A stretch of 64,000 nucleotides of DNA from Ignelater luminosus (lineage: Eukaryota > Arthropoda > Insecta > Coleoptera > Elateridae), in assembly GCA_011009095.1 (NCBI GenBank), contig VTPC01001656.1, positions 18,008-82,007 on the forward strand. The letters are read 5' to 3'. Every line of letters begins with the position of its first letter. Position 1 is the first letter of the stretch. The notes below the pieces were generated by a model, which worked only from the letters and a program-made list of their open reading frames with translations, had not been told where the DNA came from and did no database searches. A program made the translations under genes and the position numbers. Shown in pieces: positions 57,961-64,000 of this stretch.

Positions 57961-59816
57961 ATCAAATAATTACATTCACTATTTTGTAAAATTGTGATAA
58001 TGTTAAAGATTTCGTTTAACTATAGTGTCGCTTTGCGAATCTAAATTTGCACTTACCATAAATAATCTCAACTAATCGTTTAATTATGAAATAAATGGTC
58101 TGTTTCCAACTGGAAAACTAAAAAATTATGTACAAAAATCAGAACTTACGTAACTGAATTGTGTTAGATAATTCAATTTGACAAGTGACGTTCTTGAAGC
58201 GCAATCACACTAATGGCAAGCACGCACATGTATTTTAATTTCAAAACGCACTAAACGCCTAAATATCCCTCGGTGAATTGGCTCTTAGAACAAGGTAAAC
58301 CCAGCCTAGTCTTTGCGAGGTACACCTGCGCGTGCGTAAATTAATGAAATAGCTAAACAACCAAAGTGTTTCTTCGAGATTTCTGTTAAGTATTTTTTAG
58401 CATTTCAGTGGCCGTTTGCTTCGTTACGAGGCTGTTATAACTCGTATTTCTCTTCCAAAATTCAAACAAGATTTGCAATATTTTGGTACTTTTCCAGACC
58501 AAGTTGCTATTTCTGGTACCAACCAATTTGGAATAACATGATCTAGCTGATTTTGATAAAATATTGTACGAATTTTATATGTCCCGTGCCGTTTCAAGAT
58601 AGGAATTTCTCTTATAACATTATACGAGGTCAGTCGATTAAAGTTCAAAATTTAAAATTACTTATCTGTTACTAAATTCTATTTTAAGAAAATAACAAGC
58701 AAAACGTGCGGAAAGGTGAGTTGTTTAGCGTTGGAATCAACTACAGGCTCACCAACGGGCAGATTTACCACAAGAGTACTAAGATTGAAGATTCAGTTGC
58801 ATTTTTAACTGTTGAGAAGTAGAGTGGTTGTGTGTTTCCTTTACAAAATGTCAAGTAGATTTAAACATGTTTTGGTATTAGCGGTGGCACACATGTTGAG
58901 AGTTCAGAAGGGAAAAATCTTGAAGAAGATTCTGAAGATTCCGTTCATGATGAATATTACATAACAAGTTCTGATGTAGCTTCAGTGAGTGCAGATGAAG
59001 ATGTGCTACAACTACAGTCTTTCTGGATTTTTCCAATTTATTTATTACTGATGAATTTGAATTTAATAATTAAGAAATAAATTAAGATTCCTCAACCCTC
59101 TAATTAATAAAAGATAACTATAGCTATCCATGCAATCACAAACACAGAATACAGAAAAAATCCTCTCCAACAAGAGAAAAGACAACTAAAATTCCAGATC
59201 ACACAGACAAAAGGATTAACCAAATTAGTATGTAACGAGCGCAAAAAGTGATCGTTACAATCATTTTTTTTGTAGGATTTTATCATGGGCCAATCTTAAA
59301 ACACTAATTCTTTTCCGCATAGTATGGTTTTCGCTTAACCAAGGAAAATACTTTTAAGTCGATACCAGTCAGCAAAAGAATGGTAGTCATGTACATACAG
59401 CAATCCAGAGTCGAATTACACCACCCTATTGGAAAGTTGGGTCAGATCTTATCCCTCAAGATTACTTGTGGTAGTTGCGAGCCACCTTACATACATACAT
59501 AACTAACAAAACAAATCAAACCAGAAAAATCCTTTTCTGGCATATGAAAAAATATCTCTCTTTTAACTCAGGGCTGACCCTAAACTTCTATAGCACTCAC
59601 TCAAACTAGAAGAAAGCCAACCGACTCGGTCACATCTGAATCAAAACAAATCACTCAGCTTCTACAAGAACCCCGCAACTAGAAGAACAAAGAAAATGTA
59701 AAAACAAAACCTAAAACCGGACAGAGTTTACTAAATTCTCTTATTACAAAAAAAGCAAAAGAATCTCACCCGAAGTCCTATAATAAATAAAATAAATACC
59801 GAACGAATAGCGAAAC
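57961..59816. other. AT-rich stretch, little recognised
   Basis: Near 58,885-59,000 one plus-strand frame reads as an acidic peptide (SEGKNLEEDSEDSVHDEYY), like the acidic N-termini of some transposases such as piggyBac, but no catalytic part follows. A 75-codon minus-strand frame at 58,424-58,648 is unrecognised. Confidence 0.35.
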
Positions 59817-59819
59817 TTA

Positions 59820-60335
59820 ATGGCGGTATTCGTTGAAGTGGTTGCTTAGTCGCCCAATCAGTTTCCCAATGATGAAGACCTTAAATAATTTAAAAACGAA
59901 CAAGGATGGGAGTGTTCGGTAAAGTGGGAACTCCGCCCCAACTAACCTTCCATGACGAACTAAACTAAACCAAATAACGACCACGGTGAAAATGTTTAAA
60001 TGAAGTAGCTGATCTGTCGCCCAACCAACCTCCCGAAGACGACCTGAAAGAAATAGCAAACACGGCGGTGATTTTGAGGTGTTAATTGGGCTATTGCCAC
60101 ACTCTGTTGCGATATGTTGTTTCGCGGCGTTTTGAAAGCTGACTCTGCTTGCGTACCTACGTAGCAATGCTTCGCTGGCTCTTTCTGCAATTTTAGCTAA
60201 TCGTCGGCTATGTATCGGAGTTTTCAGCCGTAAACCTTTTGGAATTACCATCTTCTTCCGGCATTTGCAGAGGAATCTTAGGCGATTTTCCTCTTGCGCG
60301 AGCTTGCTTGAGGTCTTTTCAAGCTCTCTAAAATC
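59820..60335 (-). pseudogene. Retroelement-like N-terminal fragment (possibly Penelope-like)
   Basis: The minus strand from 60,335 reads RELEKTSSKLAQEENRLRFL, then CKCRKKMVIPKGLRLKTPIH and RRLAKIAERASEALLRRYAS. This layout (a coiled-coil-like helix, FL..Cr....iPkGLr.k.P, then a helix ending LLr) is found ahead of the RT in some arthropod retroelement proteins, possibly Penelope-like. I am not certain of the family. After about 60,130 the frame stays open to 59,817 but crosses minisatellite copies, so that part is probably not original coding. No RT follows. Confidence 0.45.
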
Positions 60336-60494
60336 TTAGGGCCGATATCGAGTATTCAAATCTTGTCTAAAAGTTGACAATAGCCCAATTAACACCTCAA
60401 AATGAGAATCCACACCCATCAACTTTTAGACAACGGTGGTGATATTTGTTGAAAGTGGCCGCTGTATCACCCAACCAGCCTTCCAAAGACGAAA
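59821..60494. repeat. Three interspersed copies of a ~62-bp minisatellite unit
   Basis: Copies lie at 59,821-59,880, 59,982-60,044 and 60,431-60,494, all in the same orientation. Each runs from a GGTGrtattTgTTgAAgT block through GTCGCCCAACCA (or a variant) to CCAAAGACGA. The spacing is uneven (about 100 and 390 bp), so this is not a simple array. Confidence 0.65.
60071..60433. repeat. Interlocked inverted repeats
   Basis: A perfect 26-bp arm at 60,071-60,096 is inverted at 60,378-60,403. The second arm sits inside the loop of another perfect 15-bp inverted pair (TTGTCTAAAAGTTGA at 60,363-60,377 and its complement at 60,419-60,433). Confidence 0.9.
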
Positions 60495-61027
60495 CTATCT
60501 AACAGGCCTACTTCCTAGAATGTGAAGGTCGAAGATTATTTATTTACATAAAATCTCCCCAGGTAATTTTCGGCTCAACTAACCAAATCGTACACCAAAA
60601 GGTTAACGACCTGATGCACTACACATTTCTTATGCCTAGGAACATGGAGCCTGTAAAAGTGCCGCAAGGAACGAGAAGAGGTAAAATTGGTGTTAAGAAC
60701 ATGTTATCCCACTCTAAACAAAGATGCTTTTGATACGAAGGACGGTAAAGAACTAACAATCTTCTTCTGGGGTCTGCCGGAGAAGAGAACCTTAGGGAAT
60801 GAAGGTGAAAGATTACTATCACCTCGAGGTTCTTTGTAGAAGGAATGAATCGTCTCCAACCACCTTTTCCAGTCCCCTATGTTTGTTGACATGACCACTT
60901 TCAGATGAGAAGTCTGGGTGGGAATTTAAATCTGCCGTGACCAAAAGAAGGAAAACTGATAGGACAGGCGGCATAGCTTGAAAGCTACTTCTCGGTACTC
61001 ACACCTACGACAGAACTTCCCTCTAGG
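60495..61027. other. Stretch adjoining the unassigned frame
   Basis: Minus-strand frames of 64-67 codons (60,704-60,898 and 60,619-60,822) follow the 249-codon frame on the same strand and may be its decayed or spliced continuation. No motif was recognised. Confidence 0.3.
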
Positions 61028-61803
61028 TCAACGATAGTGGTGGAAGTGGTGACTCCGTTGGCGACAGTTCCACCCTTGTAAAGATCTCGTGGACCTTACA
61101 ACCCTTTTACCTCCTACGCAAACACTTTTATCACTTACTAGAACAACCTGAGGTGCACCGTTCAATTTAGAAAGGAATTCATAAACAATCTCCGGAGACA
61201 ACATGCCCTGGGATTGACCGACATCCGAACTTGGGGACAACACTGAAATTTCTTCATTCGAGCAACTAGAACCTGAGTAGGCAGAAAGAGGTTGACTGAG
61301 CTCTGAAAGACCAATCAGTAAGACTTCTGACCTCAAATTCTCCAAAGATTCAGAAAAAGTGATGAAGAGTTTCTCACTTGGAGCATTTGATGATGGGACA
61401 GGATTCGGACCTAAAAATTGTCTTGGCGTCAGGTGAACATCTACAAAGATCGTTTTTGTACGACTAACCTCGTCTATGGACCCCGACAACAAGCTTGACT
61501 GGCTACAATTAGTAGAGAAGCCTAAGCAAGCTAGCTGACGCTTACTGAAGAACATTTCATTAAGGATGCAGAACTCTGAAATTACCCCTTGATACTTCTG
61601 CTCTGATAGATGCTTCGCGAGCCTTTCGTTGATCTCCTCCTGTAACTCTCTTATCACCACAAAGTCGTCACTGTCAACGTATCCGCTGAAAGTATCAAGC
61701 AAATAACCTAGTTCCCGCACGTTAAGGCTGCAACGTTTGAACTCATACTCCGGATAGGGTAACATGTAATGCATCAAACCATCCGTGGTCTCCTTAAGCT
61801 ATA
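61028..61803 (-). CDS. Unrecognised 249-codon frame, possible exon or TE protein
   Basis: This is the longest uninterrupted frame in the window. It starts at MMHY (61,777) but stays open upstream to 61,803, where TTTTTTTATAG precedes CTTAAGG on the minus strand, a good splice-acceptor context. The N-terminal third is a mixed-charge helical stretch (DFVVIRELQEEINERLAKHL). The middle is Ser-rich (SQPLSAYSGSSCSNEEISVL). Near the end another frame takes over with a protein-like stretch (YKGGTVANGVTTSTTIVDLE), followed by GTGTGAGT, a donor-like site, around 61,000. This suggests either a recent frameshift or an exon of a spliced gene. No family was recognised. MULE sequence lies just upstream on the same strand. 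Confidence 0.4.
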
Positions 61804-62379
61804 AAAAAACAAACTCTAAAAGTCGGAAGAACCTTTAACCAACTAACCCTGAAATACGACCCATTTCTATTATTCTATTGCTAAATCGTAATAAGAAAAA
61901 TTCAACCCTTATTAATTTGCTAACTAGATCTATCTTAAAGTAAAATTCACGAGAATTACAAGCCACAGCTGTGATAATAAAAATTAAATGTTTAAAGAAT
62001 TATACCCTCTGTCCCGCTTGCTACAATAAATAAAATGGAAAAGGTCATCAACAATAAATTGATTTCAAAATTAAAAAAGCCAACCTATCCGTGTGAACTC
62101 GCAACTATTACAAAAATCTCTTCAACAAGAGAAACCTACTAAAAAATACAAAAATACACCGGAAGCACAGATTAAATGCAACATACATATGTATCTAATG
62201 GAAACAAAAAGTGAACGTTACGGCGTCCTACAGGTAGATATCATATAACTTTCCTTTATGGTGATGAGGTTCGAATGTTGGCATAGAGTTCGAGTTTTCG
62301 TTTGGTTAGCGAAAATCCCTGCATAATAAGATTCATCGTCTTGAGGTACGATGCTTCTGATAATTTCTACAGGAGTTCA
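61804..62379. other. AT-rich stretch between the unassigned frame and the MULE relic
   Basis: No motif was seen. If the acceptor at 61,803 is real, this would be intron or upstream sequence. Confidence 0.3.
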
Positions 62380-63500
62380 TGGGAGAACCCACTCGCAACA
62401 GTTGAAAAACGCAATCTTTTTAAATCTTCTTGTATTCCGTCCACAAGGTTACCATCAGGACAGTAGTATCCGCGGTGCAGATGAACTTTGATTCATAATA
62501 ACCCTTTCAAGGGATATGCATGTCATGCTATGAGAGAGGCAATATGATGTGGAATCACGAGTAATTGAAATTTACAGTTGTACCTTAAAATGTTGGAAGA
62601 AATAATATCTCTGTTCTTCTTGTCAATGCAGTATTTTGAGTTGAGTCCTCTTACGCAATGGTCTACACCGTTGACTTTCTCAACTGGAGTTCTGCCAGGA
62701 TATACCACTTGCTCATGAATTCGTGCAAAAACAGAGGCATCCGCGTCTCCTACCAAATATCTATAAATCAAGCCATGATCCTCCAAATTTCGTTTGAATC
62801 CTGCAACTAGAATGTCTGATTCCATTGCTTGAGATGACCCTTTCCAATTTCGATAACAATTATGATCTGGAAGTTAGAATGGCTGTTGTGCATAAACGGC
62901 AGGGGTGTCTTCGTGTATTCGGAACCTGCAGTATATTTGTGTTTCTCAAAAATTGAACTATTCTCGTTCTGTGGTCTACATAGAGAATTTTCTTTGTCCT
63001 TGTCCAGATTATAACTGCAGTACCGGAATTAGCATTATAGGAGTGACCACACGATCGTTGAGACCACCCTGTATCTGCTGTACCTCTGATAAACGAATAT
63101 TCTTCGTCTCCAACAATATCACTTCATCTGCGTGAATTGCCAATTCTTTTTCTTCCTCACCATTCCGTTTCATCTTATCTTTACTTACACTTCTAAGTTT
63201 TTTTGCAACCTTTTCTTCTGACTTTTCATAGGTATGGTTGGAAATCATAGATATCTCCAGAGCATTCATGGTTGTCTTTAGAGCTCAGAATTCTACGCAG
63301 CTACAGTCATTCTATCAAAGATAGAGAGTTAATGAAACTATTCATGGTCCTTTCGCAACTTGAACTTTTTTTGACATGATGAGCACCTCAACTTTACGTT
63401 TTTAGTCCCAATGGCGATAATTTCAACATCCGCTGTTTGGCAAGAATCCATTATGTTTCATCATCGTATCAGTCATTACTTGAAGAGCAAACGTGAACAT
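62380..63500 (-). pseudogene. Mutator-like (MULE) transposase relic
   Basis: The minus strand reads, in broken frames: CSSCQKKFKLRK (zinc-ribbon-like, about 63,390-63,360), MNALEISMISNHTYEKSEEK (63,269), then a gap where the DGGW catalytic block would lie. Next come CYRNWKGSSQAMESDILVAG and FKRNLEDHGLIYRYLVGDAD with ASVFARI (62,825 onward), matching the MExdIivegF..s...hGLrY...iGDGDSSvyarI block, here with GDAD. CVRGLNSKYC follows, as in NHavrn.n.kl. A decayed tail (PDGNLVDGIQEDL) reaches about 62,430. Insect genomes carry many copies labelled Mutator-like transposase. No terminal inverted repeats were found. Confidence 0.8.
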
Positions 63501-64000
63501 AATAATTATTTGTGCAAGTTTTGAAGTAGTTGCAGTTTCATCCCTTACGTCGTCTTTACCGTTTCTCCCTTGATGTTATTTTCTTAGTTCTTCCCCACCT
63601 TTTTTGTCAACCATTTTGGACAGAATTGCAAAATTCAATCAGCAAATAGAACAAAACTGTGATGCCGATGCGCTCCAAACAATGATAAGTGATTAAGTGT
63701 TGTGGACATCTTTTTGCTTGGGTATGTCAAAAATTTGTGATTTATATTTTGGCTATCGCTAAAAGATGTCATGTTCTTTTCCACTGTGGTTCCTGCATAG
63801 TAACCACTCTCACTAACCCCAATTGTCCATGTTTGTGCATCGATAGCTTCCGTACCACTTTAAGTATCAGCACCCGAATGGTGTCGTTGGGTTCTTGGAA
63901 AATTCTTACATGGGTATAGTACCTTTGGAGGTAGTCTGACTTTCCCCTACAAAGTTATTGATTTTTGAAGCCAAAACTATTCGTTTCTTGTTTAGAAAAA
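63501..64000. other. Right-edge stretch, perhaps start of the MULE relic
   Basis: A 76-codon plus-strand frame (63,689-63,919) has no recognised motif. The minus strand shows only fragments that could belong to the N-terminus of the MULE protein. Confidence 0.3.

Noticed and set aside
1-64000. CRISPR arrays, bacterial operons or prophage
   Set aside because: No regularly spaced identical repeats or bacterial gene organisation; the content is that of a eukaryotic genome.

Overview
This window is AT-rich eukaryotic DNA that looks like an insect (or other arthropod) genome. There are no bacterial operons or ribosome-binding sites. Nearly every recognisable protein segment is a stop- and frameshift-ridden relic of a transposable element (TE) of a kind common in insects: Ty3/Gypsy, Jockey-like and RTE-like non-LTR retrotransposons, mariner/Tc1, a Mutator-like (MULE) transposase, and two multi-copy families of uncharacterised TE-like proteins. 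I recognise no host gene with confidence. The species cannot be told from what is visible.

Layout. 1-1.83 kb: Gypsy pol relic on the minus strand (RT, RNase H, integrase), running off the left edge. 5.0-6.0 kb: plus-strand LINE RT relic. 8.2-9.85 kb: minus-strand relic of a transposase-like family with a GQNKN signature. 11.2-11.74 kb: three diverged tandem repeat copies. 13.4-14.06 kb: Jockey RT, plus. 16.8-17.3 kb: mariner, plus, abutting a minus-strand LINE RT (17.3-18.1 kb). 20.7-22.06 kb: LINE endonuclease/linker half, minus. 26.7-28.7 kb: GC-richer block ending in a Jockey-type ORF1 relic. 30.8-35.5 kb: one minus-strand LINE broken by two insertions (31,700-32,499 and 32,613-34,045). 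36.5-37.07 kb: Tc1/mariner C-terminus with its terminal repeat, then another TE-derived fragment. 41.0-45.13 kb: ORF1-like fragment followed by a 3.2-kb relic of a large zinc-finger plus PIN/XPG-like nuclease protein. 46.56-49.86 kb: minus-strand LINE carrying a solo LTR (49,212-49,576). 53.2-54.47 kb: LTR, primer-binding site and leader of a Gypsy-like element. 56.3-57.96 kb: RTE-like LINE with a solo LTR (57,482-57,662). 59.8-60.5 kb: minisatellite and nested inverted repeats. 61.0-61.8 kb: the longest open frame (249 aa), unrecognised. 62.4-63.5 kb: MULE transposase relic.

The firmest results are structural. Four nested insertions have exact target-site duplications (TSDs). For three of them, removing the insert plus one TSD copy rejoins a LINE reading frame in phase; for the fourth, it rejoins the endonuclease domain, with one later frameshift. 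This gives an insertion order: LINEs first, LTR elements later, then LTR-LTR recombination. The most unusual content is the PIN/XPG-like nuclease family relic at 41.9-45.1 kb and the unassigned frame at 61.0-61.8 kb. All domain calls come from reading motifs by eye; no database search was run.
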